From assembly GCA_018267965.1 (NCBI GenBank), contig JAFDXK010000003.1, forward strand, positions 62,001 through 126,000: a stretch of 64,000 bases of DNA. Reading direction: 5' to 3'. Below, one piece after another: positions 15,823 through 26,249 of the stretch. This stretch comes from Bacteroidota bacterium. Its GTDB lineage: Bacteria > Bacteroidota > Bacteroidia > Chitinophagales > Chitinophagaceae. The position numbers were made by a program, and so were the translations under genes. How positions within the stretch are numbered: position 1 is the stretch's first letter; each line of letters begins with the position of its first letter. Under the pieces are notes generated by a model. That model was not told where the DNA came from. It made no database searches and saw only the letters and a program-made list of their open reading frames with translations.

Positions 15823-17757
15823 ATGTCACCACGCATTATCCGAGGCCTGATGTTACTGATTGCACTTGCGGCAATTACATTACCTGCATTTTATTGCAAG
15901 AATGCATCGACCGATAATACAACACAAACTTCCCAATGGTTGAATGTATATGATACCAATGCGCATTACGTAGGTATGCAAACCTGTCGTGGTTGTCACC
16001 CCGAAGTGTATAACACTTTTATTGAAACCGGTATGGGCAAATCCTTCGACCATGCTACCAAACAAAAATCTGCAGCAGATTTTTCTCCCGAACATGCATT
16101 GGTATATGACAAGGATTTAGATTTTTATTACAAACCCTTTTGGAATAATGATACACTCTATATTATGGAGTTTCGTACAGAGAGAAAGGACACTGTGCAC
16201 AAGCGTATACAACGCATAGACTACATAGTAGGTTCAGGGCAACACACGAATTCACACATCTTTAGCAGCAACGGTTATCTCTACCAGGCACCTATTACAT
16301 TTTATACACAGCAGCACAAATGGGATTTAGCACCGGGTTTTGAAAAAGGTGCCAACAGCCGTTTCAGCCGTATGATAGAATCGGAGTGTATGACTTGTCA
16401 CAACGGCTATCCTGATTTCGTACCCAACAGCCAGAACAAATATGTGTCTCTAAAAACAGGTATTGATTGTGAGCGTTGTCACGGACCAGGCAGCTTGCAC
16501 GTAGAAAAAAAAATGGCAGGCAATATTGTTGATACTTCCAAAGGGCCTGACTATACCATTGTCAATCCTCGCAGGTTATCAACTGAATTACAAAACAATA
16601 TTTGTCAGCGTTGCCACCTGCAAGGCATTGCTGTATTAAATGACGGCAAAACATTTTTCGATTTTCATCCCGGCATGAAACTGTCTGAGGTAATGAATGT
16701 ATTCATGCCGCAATACGAAGGGGCGCAGGATAAAATGATCATGGCTTCGCACGTAGAGCGTATGAAGAAAAGCAATTGCTATGTTACATCGGGCAAGATG
16801 AGTTGTATTACCTGTCATAATCCGCACATCAGTGTGAAAGCTACTCCTCGCTTGCAATATATCAATGCCTGCAATAATTGCCATGGCACAAAAGACCAAT
16901 GCACAGAAGACATGCAGGTTCGTCAAACAAAAAATAATGATTGTATTACCTGCCATATGCCGCATAATGGCAGTATAGATATTCCTCACGTTGCAGTTAC
17001 AGACCATTACATTCGTAAACGCCCGCTGGATGATTCTGTAAATAGCAAAATAGCTGCTTTTCTTGGCCTCAAATCTTTTAACAATGATAACCCTGACGCT
17101 ATTACTACAGCACGTGCGTACTTAGAGTTCTATGAACGTTATAATCAGAACAAAGGCTTGATAGATTCCGCACTTTTCTATCTTGATAAACAAAAAGATA
17201 TTGAAGCATCACAAAAACAAAACAGGGATTACATTCGCGCTTACTTTCTATTGAACGACTTTAACAGTGTCATTAAATACGCTTCACAACTCAATCTCCT
17301 CGACATCAATGACGCGTGGACAGCTTATCGCATCGGCGAAGCTTATTTCCAAACACAACAGGCAAACAGCGCTTTACAATGGTATCAACGTGCAGCTATA
17401 ATATGGCCGTTCTCTCTTGATTTTCAAAATAAATATGGTTCGTGCCTGATAGCAGCAGGTAAAGTTGATGAAGCTGAAAATGTTTTCAACTACATCTTAA
17501 AAGAAAATCCTGATTATCCTGCAGCAAATACGAACTTAGGCTTTATCAATATGCGAAAGCACAATATTGAAATTGCTTTTGATTATCTTTCAAAAGCTGT
17601 CATTCTAAACCCTGATAACGAACAAACTTTGATAAACATTGCCGTTTGGTATCACAACAGCAGGCTTGACGACAAGGCAAAAAAATGCCTGCAACATTTA
17701 TTAGAAAAACATCCTCAAAATGAACAGGCAAAAGCTATGCTCGCAGATTTACACTAA
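15823..17757 (+). CDS. Multiheme c-type cytochrome with C-terminal TPR domain
   Basis: 644 residues. An N-terminal export segment (about 5-24) is followed by a cysteine (C25) that could be lipidated. Seven CxxCH heme sites are seen: CRGCH (55-59), CMTCH, CERCH, CQRCH, CITCH, CNNCH and a second CITCH, all before residue ~390. Spacing of the sites resembles the cytochrome c554 group. From about residue 420 the protein is helical with tetratricopeptide repeats (for example AYRIGEAYFQTQQANSALQW, ANTNLGFINMRKHNIEIAFD). It is probably periplasmic or surface exposed and may carry electrons in a complex held by the TPRs. No reductase gene is adjacent. Confidence 0.9.
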   Translation: MSPRIIRGLMLLIALAAITLPAFYCKNASTDNTTQTSQWLNVYDTNAHYVGMQTCRGCHPEVYNTFIETGMGKSFDHATKQKSAADFSPEHALVYDKDLDFYYKPFWNNDTLYIMEFRTERKDTVHKRIQRIDYIVGSGQHTNSHIFSSNGYLYQAPITFYTQQHKWDLAPGFEKGANSRFSRMIESECMTCHNGYPDFVPNSQNKYVSLKTGIDCERCHGPGSLHVEKKMAGNIVDTSKGPDYTIVNPRRLSTELQNNICQRCHLQGIAVLNDGKTFFDFHPGMKLSEVMNVFMPQYEGAQDKMIMASHVERMKKSNCYVTSGKMSCITCHNPHISVKATPRLQYINACNNCHGTKDQCTEDMQVRQTKNNDCITCHMPHNGSIDIPHVAVTDHYIRKRPLDDSVNSKIAAFLGLKSFNNDNPDAITTARAYLEFYERYNQNKGLIDSALFYLDKQKDIEASQKQNRDYIRAYFLLNDFNSVIKYASQLNLLDINDAWTAYRIGEAYFQTQQANSALQWYQRAAIIWPFSLDFQNKYGSCLIAAGKVDEAENVFNYILKENPDYPAANTNLGFINMRKHNIEIAFDYLSKAVILNPDNEQTLINIAVWYHNSRLDDKAKKCLQHLLEKHPQNEQAKAMLADLH

Positions 17758-18440
17758 AATCTGAAGTTGACAAACAATCGTTGGCTTATAGTGCCCATAT
17801 CAAAATTGCCGGTACTGCCTCCCGGTTTAGAAATGTTGTAATAAGACAAGTTAAGCCCATACAATTCTACACCAAATGAAAGCCGTTTACCCGATAGTTT
17901 GATACCTACTGAAGGCGATAAGCCGAGATAAAACATATTGTTACTTGTACCAATTCTGTTGAGGACGTCGCTGGTGTAAAAATCTTTGTCTTTATAGCTC
18001 TTGGTCGTCACGGTATCGCTGGTACCGCTACCGTAGCCACCACGTAATTCTACTGCAGCAAACAAGTACACTTTTTTAAACACATTTTTTTGTGCCTGCA
18101 GTCCTCCGCCGATTACCGCCATGTTAATATGCGTTTTAATATTCTTATCAATAAACGTATCTAACACTACACTTTTTTGAAACACACTTCCTAAGCTGTT
18201 ATACATACCATAACCACCAATGATACGATAACCCATGTTCGGAGTTATCCATCTGTTGTAATTCACGCCCAATATATCTACATCCCCTGTACTGCTGATG
18301 TTCCCTATATTATTGTGTGTGAATATGCCTATTTCATTTTTTCTTTCTTTGGACTGAGATTGGATTTTGTCAGAGGGGGTACTTTGTGCAAATGTTGTAA
18401 GGCTTGCTGTACAACATAATGCAGTTAATAGCTTTTTCAT
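17754..18440 (-). CDS. Outer-membrane beta-barrel protein
   Basis: 228 residues from the ATG at 18440 (MKKLLTALCC...), which gives a clean signal peptide ending TTFAQ; an ATG three codons earlier is less good. The mature protein has alternating beta strands with glycine and aromatic residues and ends in SQRLFVNFRF, the terminal phenylalanine of barrel proteins. The family was not identified. Its stop codon overlaps the stop of the convergent cytochrome gene by 4 nt. Confidence 0.75.
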   Translation of the reverse strand: MKKLLTALCCTASLTTFAQSTPSDKIQSQSKERKNEIGIFTHNNIGNISSTGDVDILGVNYNRWITPNMGYRIIGGYGMYNSLGSVFQKSVVLDTFIDKNIKTHINMAVIGGGLQAQKNVFKKVYLFAAVELRGGYGSGTSDTVTTKSYKDKDFYTSDVLNRIGTSNNMFYLGLSPSVGIKLSGKRLSFGVELYGLNLSYYNISKPGGSTGNFDMGTISQRLFVNFRF

Positions 18441-18498
18441 TGTCTGCATGATTTTTTGATATCTATAAACGCAATGTTATATCCTTTATTGTAAAACA

Positions 18499-18529
18499 AA
18501 AGTCATCATAGTTATACTATGATGACTTT
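18499..18529 (-). terminator. Terminator after superoxide dismutase gene
   Basis: Perfect 13-bp stem AAAGTCATCATAG / CTATGATGACTTT with loop TTATA; on the minus strand it is followed by TTTTGTTTT. Confidence 0.8.
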
Positions 18530-18553
18530 AACATTTATCGTTTTAACTCTTAA

Positions 18554-19153
18554 TTACAGAGCAGCTTCATACTTCTTGGCTACGGCATCCCAGTTGATAA
18601 CATTCCAGATAGCATTCAAATAATCAGGACGTTTATTTTGATATTTCAGGTAATATGCGTGTTCCCAAACATCAATACCCAGTATCGGAGTCCCTTTTAC
18701 TTCTGCAATATCCATCAACGGATTATCCTGGTTAGGCGTAGAGCATACTTCCAGTTTACCATCTTTCACAATCAACCATGCCCATCCGCTACCAAAACGT
18801 GTAGCTCCCGCTGTATTCATTTTTTCTTTCAATCCATCTAAAGAACCAAAAGTGCTGTTAATGGCATCAGCTAACTTGCCTCCCAGTGTTGTGCCTGTAC
18901 CTAAAATTTCCCAAAACAGCGTATGGTTCCAATGCCCGCCGCCGTTATTGCGTACAGCCATCGGATATTTTGAAACATTCGCAATCAGTTCTTCAAGTGA
19001 TTTATTTTCACCATCTGTGCCTGCCAGTGCTTTATTCAGGTTGTCAACATAAGCTTGGTGGTGTTTATCGTGGTGTATTTGCATTGTCTGAGCATCGATA
19101 TGTGGTTCCAGTGCATCGAAAGCATATCCTAATGCCGGTAATGTATGTGCCAT
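18554..19153 (-). CDS. sodA: Superoxide dismutase (Fe/Mn family, Mn-like residues)
   Basis: 199 residues. The metal ligands are in place: H27 in [10 protein letters not shown] in [12 protein letters not shown], and D and H in [19 protein letters not shown]. Residues that separate Mn from Fe enzymes lean to Mn: GGHWNH rather than AAQ-x-[14 protein letters not shown] with Arg, and Gln in [11 protein letters not shown] cambialistic enzyme cannot be excluded. It removes superoxide in the cytosol. It is a single gene with an exact promoter and a strong terminator, divergent from the RND pump. Confidence 0.93.
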   Translation of the reverse strand: MAHTLPALGYAFDALEPHIDAQTMQIHHDKHHQAYVDNLNKALAGTDGENKSLEELIANVSKYPMAVRNNGGGHWNHTLFWEILGTGTTLGGKLADAINSTFGSLDGLKEKMNTAGATRFGSGWAWLIVKDGKLEVCSTPNQDNPLMDIAEVKGTPILGIDVWEHAYYLKYQNKRPDYLNAIWNVINWDAVAKKYEAAL

Positions 19154-19179
19154 AATGTTTAATTTTAAAGTTTGAACTA

Positions 19180-19210
19180 CAAAGGTAACAGGGGATGGTG
19201 AAAGCTCAAA
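19180..19210 (-). promoter_or_regulatory. Promoter of superoxide dismutase gene
   Basis: Minus-strand TTTG (19210-19207), 19-bp spacer, TACCTTTG (19187-19180): both elements and the spacing are exact. The leader would be about 20 nt. Confidence 0.8.
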
Positions 19211-19306
19211 GGTTTAATCGGGCTTCATAGTTATTTAAAATAGCCTTATAGAGGTTTTAACAAAATTGTGCCGCAAAAGTATTGTTCTTCACACCTGCTA
19301 AGGCTG

Positions 19307-19314
19307 TATATTTG
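19307..19314 (+). promoter_or_regulatory. -7 element of RND pump operon
   Basis: TATATTTG with a TTG 22 bp upstream (19282-19284), slightly wide spacing. It ends 20 nt before the ATG at 19335. Confidence 0.5.
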
Positions 19315-19334
19315 AATGTTATTCAACCACAAAG

Positions 19335-22300
19335 ATGAGTTTACCATCCATATCACTTCGCCGCCCGGTGATGGCTATAGTATTCAATATTATTATTATA
19401 GTATTTGGCTACATTGGTTTTACTTTTCTTGGTATTCGCGATTATCCTTCTATCGATCCGCCTATTATCAACGTAAGGACTTCTTATGCTGGTGCTAACC
19501 CTGATATCATAGAATCACAGATAACTGAACCGCTTGAGAAATCTATCAACGGTATTGCTGGCATCAAAAATATTTCTTCTACCAGCGCACAAGGTAATAG
19601 TAACATAACAGTTGAGTTTGATTTAGGTATAGACCTTGAAGCTGCCGCAAATGATGTGCGCGATAAAGTATCACAGGCTGTACGCAACCTGCCACAGGAT
19701 ATAGATGCACCACCCGTAGTATCAAAAGCAGATGCTAGCGCTTCACCTATTCTTTCCATGACTGTACAGAGCGATACACGCAACGCTATGCAACTGACAG
19801 AATACGGTGAGAACGTATTGGTTGAGAAATTGCAAACCATACCCGGTGTAAGTAACATACAGATATGGGGACAGAAGCGTTATGCTATGCGTCTTTGGCT
19901 GGACCCGATTAAGATGGCCGGCTACAATATCACCTTTCAGGATGTTGAACAAGCTTTGGGAAAACAAAATGTTGATTTGCCATCTGGTAAATTGGCCGGT
20001 GCGAATACAGAATTATCTGTTCGCACATTCGGTAAGTTATTCTCCGAAGAAGATTTCAGTAATCTTATCATTACCAACCGCAATGGCACAGATATACACT
20101 TACGTGATGTAGGCGAAGCTGTATTGGGTCCTGAAAATGAAGAAACAGGCCTGAAAGAAAGTGGCATTCCTATGATAGCGCTGGCTGTTACTCCACAACC
20201 TGGCTCTAACTATGTAGCTATAGCAGATGAGTTTTACAAACGTTTCGAAGCGCTGAAAAAAGATGTACCCAAAGACATCAAAGTGCAAGTGGCTTATGAT
20301 ACAACAGGCTACATCAAAAAATCAATTTCAGAAGTTCAGGATACCCTCTTCATAGCATTTGCACTCGTAATCATCATTATCTACCTCTTCTTCCGCGATT
20401 GGCTGATTGCCTTCCGACCATTGATAGATATACCCGTAAGCCTGATAGCAGCCTTCTTTATCATGTATATCATGGGCTTTACTATCAACATCCTTACGTT
20501 ATTGGCTATAGTATTAGCCACAGGGCTTGTGGTAGATGATGGTATCGTAGTAACTGAAAATATTTACAAGCGTATAGAAAAAGGCATGGACAAGCACCGT
20601 GCTGCAAAAGAAGGGAGTGAAGAAATTTTCTTTGCAGTTATTTCTACATCTATAACACTAGCAGTCGTATTCCTTCCTATCATATTCCTCCAGGGCTTTA
20701 CAGGCAGGTTATTCAGAGAGTTTGGTATTGTAGTAGCAGGTGCGGTATTGGTTTCTGCATTTGTATCATTAACACTCACACCTGTGCTGAATGTACTGAT
20801 GACAAGAAAAGTGCACAAGCCATCTAAATTTTACCTTAAATCCGAACCATTCTTTGAGTGGATGGAGAACACTTATGAGCGTGCACTAAAATGGGTAATG
20901 AACCATAAGCTAACAGCTATTGGCGGTATTGTGGGTAGTTTCCTGCTAATATTCTTCATTGGTAAGAATATGCAGAGTGAGCTTGCCCCACTCGAAGACA
21001 AGAGCCGTTTCCGTGTTACAGCCATTACACCCGAAGGCACTTCATTTGATGCCATGGATGCATACATGGATAAAATGGTTTATGCGGCCTTAGATTCTAT
21101 ACCTGAAAAACAAACCCTCTTATCTGTAACAGCACCTAGCTTTGCAGGTTCCGGCGCTGTAAATACAGGTTTCATGAACATGAAACTTTCTGACCCTACT
21201 GAACGTAAACGTTCACAGGATGAAATAGTACAGCAGGTAAACAAGATATTCTCCAAGTACAATTTCGGACGTGCATTTGCAGTACAGGAACAAACTATCT
21301 CTGTACAACGCGGCGGACCAGCATTGCCTGTTGTTTTTGTTTTACAAAATATCAACTTCGATAAACTGGCACAGGTATTACCAAGTTTTATGGATGAAGT
21401 AAACCAAAGCCAGGTTTTAAATAGTGCTGACGTTGATTTGAAATTCAACAAACCTGAATTGACAGTTTCAATCGACAGAGCGAAAGCATCGCAATTAGGT
21501 GTATCGGTGGATGACATTTCTCAAACACTTCAGTTAGCATTGAGCAACCGTCGACTGGGCTATTTTACAAAAGACGGCAAGCAATATCAGGTGTTAGGAC
21601 AAGTATTCCGCTCTAACAGGGAAACCCCTGTTGATTTAAAAAGCTTTTACGTTCGCAACAATACAGGGCAACTCATTTCAATAGATAATTTCATTACCAC
21701 GCAGGAAACTACCAGCCCATCGCAGATATATCACTACAACAGGTATAAATCTGCAACCATATCTACCAACCTTGCCCAGGGCAAAACCATTGGTGATGGC
21801 ATCAAAGAAATGCAACGTATATATGATAAGCTGAAAGCCGAAAAAGTTATTGATGAAACTTTCACTACATCATTAGGTGGCGCATCAAAAGACTATGCAG
21901 AAAGTTCATCAAATACACTCTTTGCATTTCTATTGGCACTTGTACTCATATACCTCATATTGGCTGCGCAGTTTGAAAGCTTTGCAGACCCGTTAACCAT
22001 TATGCTTACCGTTCCATTAGCTATTGCCGGTGCACTGCTATCGTTAAGGTTATTCGGGCAAACATTAAATATCTTCTCTCAGATTGGTATGATCATGCTT
22101 ATTGGTTTGGTTACAAAGAATGGTATCCTGATTGTTGAATTTGCTAACCAAACCAGAGAAAAAGGCATGGATAAAGCGGAAGCTGTTATTCATGCAGCAA
22201 GAATGCGTTTACGCCCTATATTAATGACAAGCCTTGCCATGATATTCGGCGCGTTGCCTATTGCTATGTCTTTAGGTGCAGCGTCTACCAGCCGCAAGCC

Positions 22301-22433
22301 ATTGGGTATAGCTATTGTAGGAGGTATATTATTTTCATTATTGTTATCATTATTTATAGTGCCTGTTATGTATACTTTCCTGTCGAGGAAAAAGAAAACG
22401 GAACAGACTGCTATAGACAAACTGACAGAGTAA
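19335..22433 (+). CDS. RND-family efflux transporter, inner-membrane pump (AcrB/HAE-1 type)
   Basis: 1032 residues, the standard RND length, with 12 predicted helices in the 1+5 / 1+5 arrangement and two large periplasmic loops. The N-terminus SLPSISLRRPVMAIV and the motif GNSNITVEFDLGIDLEAA are typical. The proton-relay acidic pair is in ATGLVVDDGIVVTENIY. It exports drugs or other amphiphiles by proton antiport, in complex with a TolC-type duct. The TolC gene follows after 3 nt, but no periplasmic adaptor gene is present upstream or downstream, which is unusual. The adaptor may be encoded elsewhere. Confidence 0.95.
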   Translation: MSLPSISLRRPVMAIVFNIIIIVFGYIGFTFLGIRDYPSIDPPIINVRTSYAGANPDIIESQITEPLEKSINGIAGIKNISSTSAQGNSNITVEFDLGIDLEAAANDVRDKVSQAVRNLPQDIDAPPVVSKADASASPILSMTVQSDTRNAMQLTEYGENVLVEKLQTIPGVSNIQIWGQKRYAMRLWLDPIKMAGYNITFQDVEQALGKQNVDLPSGKLAGANTELSVRTFGKLFSEEDFSNLIITNRNGTDIHLRDVGEAVLGPENEETGLKESGIPMIALAVTPQPGSNYVAIADEFYKRFEALKKDVPKDIKVQVAYDTTGYIKKSISEVQDTLFIAFALVIIIIYLFFRDWLIAFRPLIDIPVSLIAAFFIMYIMGFTINILTLLAIVLATGLVVDDGIVVTENIYKRIEKGMDKHRAAKEGSEEIFFAVISTSITLAVVFLPIIFLQGFTGRLFREFGIVVAGAVLVSAFVSLTLTPVLNVLMTRKVHKPSKFYLKSEPFFEWMENTYERALKWVMNHKLTAIGGIVGSFLLIFFIGKNMQSELAPLEDKSRFRVTAITPEGTSFDAMDAYMDKMVYAALDSIPEKQTLLSVTAPSFAGSGAVNTGFMNMKLSDPTERKRSQDEIVQQVNKIFSKYNFGRAFAVQEQTISVQRGGPALPVVFVLQNINFDKLAQVLPSFMDEVNQSQVLNSADVDLKFNKPELTVSIDRAKASQLGVSVDDISQTLQLALSNRRLGYFTKDGKQYQVLGQVFRSNRETPVDLKSFYVRNNTGQLISIDNFITTQETTSPSQIYHYNRYKSATISTNLAQGKTIGDGIKEMQRIYDKLKAEKVIDETFTTSLGGASKDYAESSSNTLFAFLLALVLIYLILAAQFESFADPLTIMLTVPLAIAGALLSLRLFGQTLNIFSQIGMIMLIGLVTKNGILIVEFANQTREKGMDKAEAVIHAARMRLRPILMTSLAMIFGALPIAMSLGAASTSRKPLGIAIVGGILFSLLLSLFIVPVMYTFLSRKKKTEQTAIDKLTE

Positions 22434-22436
22434 AGA

Positions 22437-23732
22437 ATGAAGTCTAGGTTAACCATATTTCTGTTATTGTTTACAATACTGGCTGATGCCCAGGAGCGTT
22501 TATCATTGGATGACGCTATTGCCCGTGCATTGCAATACAACTATGATGTCCGCATCAGTGACGCTGCAGCAAAACAGGCAGCAAAGAATAATACATTAGG
22601 CAACGCGGGATTTTCACCTAACGTTTCAATCAATGGTGGCTTTACTGTCAGCAGCTACAATACACATAATGAACTGGTGAACGGAACCATACAAGACAAT
22701 CCCTCAGCTCGTAGCAGGAATACCAACGGTTCTGTAGCACTCAACTGGACTTTATTTGATGGCGGCAAAATGTTCATTGTAAAAAAACAACTGAACGAGC
22801 TCGATTTTGCGGCACGGGAAACATTTAAAGCACAGTTACAAACAACTGTATCGCGCGTCATTCAGGTCTATGCACAACTTGTATTGCAACAAAGGCAACT
22901 CATTGCTTATGATACTGCACTTGCGTTAGCTACTACAAGGATGAACATCTCTAAAGTAAAATATGAGAATGGTTCCTCTGCCAAAACAGATTATTTGCAA
23001 GCAAGGGTTGATTACCATGCAAGGCGTACAGACTCTCTCACACAACAGGCACTCTTAGTACAATCATTTGACACACTCAATGTACTAATGGGTGCAGATG
23101 TTTACAAATCATATACGGTTGATGATTCATTGCCTTTAAACATTACGCTTGAACCGTTAGAAAAAGACAGACTGCAAAATGTGAACTTGTCTATCAGTGC
23201 TGCAAAAAGAAATGCAGAGGTATCAAAATTAAATGTAGGTGTTGCTAAATCTTACATGCTGCCTTTCTTAGGCGTTACGGGTGCCTACAATTATTCTGAA
23301 ACTAAAAGCGCAACAGGCTTTTCATTTTACAGCCGAGGCTTCGGGCCTACAGGTTCTGCCAATTTATCTATTCCTATTTTCCAGGGTGGCAATTTAAGAC
23401 GGCAGGTAAAAGTAGCTTCACTACAGGCTATGCGCGATGAATTATTGTATGAAAAACTGACATCTTCTATTACCAGCCGCTATCGTACTGCATGGCATAA
23501 CTATACCGTATCTGTAGCTTCTTATAAAATGCAATTGGAAAATATAGGCTACGCTAAAGAAAACCTTGATGTACAGTTGGCACGCTTCCGTGTTGGCATT
23601 GCCAATACGCTTGAGGTAAGGCAGGCAGAGAACGATTATGTAGCTGCTCTTGTCACTTATTATACAGCAGCATACAACCTGAAAGTAAACGAGACGATTG
23701 TTCTTGAATTAGAAAATCAATTAGTAAAATAA
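22437..23732 (+). CDS. TolC-family outer-membrane efflux protein
   Basis: 431 residues with signal peptide ending LADAQ. Two repeats of long helices and barrel strands are recognisable: ERLSLDDAIARALQYNYDVR at the start of the mature protein, ANLSIPIFQGGNLRRQVK in the second half and a C-terminal LEVRQAENDYVAALVTYYTA helix. It forms the outer-membrane duct for the RND pump encoded 3 nt upstream. It ends at a shared terminator. Confidence 0.93.
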   Translation: MKSRLTIFLLLFTILADAQERLSLDDAIARALQYNYDVRISDAAAKQAAKNNTLGNAGFSPNVSINGGFTVSSYNTHNELVNGTIQDNPSARSRNTNGSVALNWTLFDGGKMFIVKKQLNELDFAARETFKAQLQTTVSRVIQVYAQLVLQQRQLIAYDTALALATTRMNISKVKYENGSSAKTDYLQARVDYHARRTDSLTQQALLVQSFDTLNVLMGADVYKSYTVDDSLPLNITLEPLEKDRLQNVNLSISAAKRNAEVSKLNVGVAKSYMLPFLGVTGAYNYSETKSATGFSFYSRGFGPTGSANLSIPIFQGGNLRRQVKVASLQAMRDELLYEKLTSSITSRYRTAWHNYTVSVASYKMQLENIGYAKENLDVQLARFRVGIANTLEVRQAENDYVAALVTYYTAAYNLKVNETIVLELENQLVK

Positions 23733-23734
23733 AG

Positions 23735-23759
23735 AAGCCGCTCAATGAGCGGCTTTCTT
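23735..23759. terminator. Bidirectional terminator between TolC gene and UXS gene
   Basis: Stem AAGCCGCTC / GAGCGGCTT with loop AAT; T-rich tails lie on both sides. The two genes are convergent. Confidence 0.8.
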
Positions 23760-23760
23760 A

Positions 23761-24702
23761 TTAAATATGCTTCTTAAAATATTCCAGTGTTCGTTTCAAG
23801 CCTTCACTACGGTCAACTTTTGGTTGCCATCCTAATATTTCTTTTGCTTTCGTAATGTTTGGCTGGCGTTGTTTCGGGTCGTCCTGCGGCAATGGTTCGT
23901 ATACAATTTTAGATTTAGAACCTGTCAGTGCAATTACTTCTTCAGCAAATTGCAACAAGCTTATTTCTACCGGGTTACCGATGTTCACCGGTTTGTGGTA
24001 ATCAGATAACAATAGACGATAGATACCTTCCACTAAGTCATCACAATAGCAGAACGAACGTGTTTGAGAACCGTCACCATATACCGTAACATCTTCACCA
24101 CGCAATGCCTGGCTCATAAATGTCGGCAACGCACGGCCATCATCGAGTCGCATACGAGGTCCATAAGTATTGAATATGCGAATGATACGTGTCTCTACTC
24201 CGTGGAAATTATGGTAAGCCATTGTGATGCTTTCCATATAACGTTTTGCTTCGTCATACACACCACGAGGGCCTATCGGATTCACATTACCCCAGTATTC
24301 TTCTGTTTGCGGGTGCACCAGCGGGTCACCATACACTTCAGAAGTAGATGCTACTAATATGCGCGCTTCTTTTGCTTTCGCAAGGCCTAACAGGTTGTGT
24401 GTTCCCATCGCGCCTACCTTCAATGTCTGTATCGGCATTTTCAGGTAATCTATAGGGCTGGCAGGAGAAGCAAAATGCAGTATGTAATCAATTCGTCCGG
24501 GAACGTGAACAAACTTCGTTACATCATGATGATAAAATTCAAATTCCTTTACCGGAAAAAGATGCTCAATGTTTTTGATGTTACCGGTAAGCAGGTTATC
24601 CATACCCACTACCAAATATCCTTCTTTCAAAAACCTGTCGCAAAGGTGCGAGCCTAAAAATCCGGCTGCTCCAGTTATCAGTATGCGTTTTTTATCGCTC
24701 AT
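23761..24702 (-). CDS. UDP-glucuronate decarboxylase (UDP-xylose synthase), SDR family
   Basis: 313 residues. The NAD-binding glycine motif [10 protein letters not shown] is near the N-terminus, and the catalytic Y-x-x-x-K is in [12 protein letters not shown]. Other UXS features are [31 protein letters not shown] and [15 protein letters not shown]. The reaction converts UDP-glucuronate to UDP-xylose in the cytosol. The upstream gene on the same strand (28-nt gap) is UDP-glucose dehydrogenase, which makes the substrate, so together they lead from UDP-glucose to UDP-xylose for surface glycans. No glycosyltransferases are adjacent. Confidence 0.92.
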   Translation of the reverse strand: MSDKKRILITGAAGFLGSHLCDRFLKEGYLVVGMDNLLTGNIKNIEHLFPVKEFEFYHHDVTKFVHVPGRIDYILHFASPASPIDYLKMPIQTLKVGAMGTHNLLGLAKAKEARILVASTSEVYGDPLVHPQTEEYWGNVNPIGPRGVYDEAKRYMESITMAYHNFHGVETRIIRIFNTYGPRMRLDDGRALPTFMSQALRGEDVTVYGDGSQTRSFCYCDDLVEGIYRLLLSDYHKPVNIGNPVEISLLQFAEEVIALTGSKSKIVYEPLPQDDPKQRQPNITKAKEILGWQPKVDRSEGLKRTLEYFKKHI

Positions 24703-24730
24703 GCTATTGTATAAATATTGTGTTGATGGA

Positions 24731-26110
24731 TTAATCTAAATCGCCGCGTTGAGAAACACCGGCTCCTGCTGGAACCTGTATTTTATTACGCAGGTTTTCA
24801 TGTACTGTTTTACGGCCTATACTTTCATAATAGAAACCAAGCCCTTCCATTTTCTCTAACGAATACACATTACGTCCGTCAAATATCACAGGCAGTTTCA
24901 ATGATGCTGCAATGGTATCAAAGTTAGGATTGCGGAATTCGCTCCATTCTGTAACTATAACCAACGCATCTGCACCTTTCAATGCATCGTATTGGTCTGT
25001 AGCAAAATGAATTTTATCGCCGAATATTTTTTGCACGTTAGGCATTGCCTCAGGGTCGTAAGTACGCACCTTTGCACCTGCTTCCAACAATTCATTGATC
25101 AATTCCAAAGCCGGAGCTTCGCGAATATCATCAGTTTCAGGTTTGAAAGCCAAACCCCACACAGCAAATGTTCTGCCACTCAAATCGCTGCCGAATGATT
25201 CTTTTATTTTCTTGCCCAGCCTCAACTTCTGCATATCATTCACCTTCATCACCGTATTCACTATCTGGAAGTCATAATCCATTTCACGCGCGGTTTGTGC
25301 CAACGCCTGCACGTCTTTAGGAAAACAGCTACCACCGTATCCAACACCGGGGAACAGGAAGCGTTTACCTATGCGGCTATCGCTACCAATACCCATACGT
25401 ACCAGATCTACGTTAGCACCTGCTTTTTCACACAGGTTGGCCATCTCATTCATGAAAGAGATACGCATAGCCAGGTAAGAGTTAGCAGCATATTTCGTCA
25501 TTTCAGATGAACGCTCATCCATGAAGTATATCGGGTTGCCTTGTCTTACATAAGGCTGATATAATTCTTCCATTAGCTTTTTAGCCCTTTCAGAAGAAGT
25601 ACCTACTACCACACGGTCAGGTTTCAAAAAGTCTTCAACAGCTACGCCTTCACGCAAAAACTCAGGATTCGAAACAACGTCAAAAAGGCTCTTATCCAGC
25701 TTCTGTGCTAATACTGCTGCTACTTTTTCAGCAGTACCTACCGGTACAGTGCTTTTATTTACAATTACTTTATAGCTATCTATTATACCACCTAAATCAT
25801 CAGCCACACCCAATACATACCTCAAATCGGCAGCACCGTCTTCGCCCGGAGGGGTAGGCAATGCCAGAAATATGATTTGTGCATCTTTAATACCATCCTT
25901 TAAAGAGGTAGTAAACTCTATGCGTTTTTCTTTAATATTTCTTTCCAGCAATGTATCTAAGCCTGGCTCATAAATTGGTGATTTCCCGTTCTTTAATTGC
26001 TGTACTTTCTCTTCATTTACGTCTACACACACTACATTATTGCCTGTTTCAGCAAAACAAGTTCCTGTAACAAGTCCAACATACCCTGTACCTATTATTG
26101 CTACGCGCAT
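24731..26110 (-). CDS. ugd: UDP-glucose 6-dehydrogenase
   Basis: 459 residues, usual length. The NAD motif [17 protein letters not shown] opens the protein, followed by [11 protein letters not shown]. The catalytic cysteine is in [17 protein letters not shown], and [14 protein letters not shown] marks the C-terminal domain. It oxidises UDP-glucose to UDP-glucuronate with two NAD. It is first in the operon with the UXS gene. A -7 element TACATTTG lies upstream on the minus strand. Confidence 0.96.
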   Translation of the reverse strand: MRVAIIGTGYVGLVTGTCFAETGNNVVCVDVNEEKVQQLKNGKSPIYEPGLDTLLERNIKEKRIEFTTSLKDGIKDAQIIFLALPTPPGEDGAADLRYVLGVADDLGGIIDSYKVIVNKSTVPVGTAEKVAAVLAQKLDKSLFDVVSNPEFLREGVAVEDFLKPDRVVVGTSSERAKKLMEELYQPYVRQGNPIYFMDERSSEMTKYAANSYLAMRISFMNEMANLCEKAGANVDLVRMGIGSDSRIGKRFLFPGVGYGGSCFPKDVQALAQTAREMDYDFQIVNTVMKVNDMQKLRLGKKIKESFGSDLSGRTFAVWGLAFKPETDDIREAPALELINELLEAGAKVRTYDPEAMPNVQKIFGDKIHFATDQYDALKGADALVIVTEWSEFRNPNFDTIAASLKLPVIFDGRNVYSLEKMEGLGFYYESIGRKTVHENLRNKIQVPAGAGVSQRGDLD

Positions 26111-26132
26111 ATCGTTAATTAAAAATTTTGCG

Positions 26133-26140
26133 CAAATGTA
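26133..26140 (-). promoter_or_regulatory. -7 element of ugd operon
   Basis: TACATTTG on the minus strand, ending 22 nt before the ATG at 26110. A well-spaced TTTG was not found. Confidence 0.5.
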
Positions 26141-26249
26141 GGCATATTTTTCGCCAAAATCAGATATTGACCTTACATATTAGTTTAATTTAAAAATTTT
26201 ACGTAGAATTGAGGGTTAAACTATTGACTAAAGGATAAACACCCGATTT

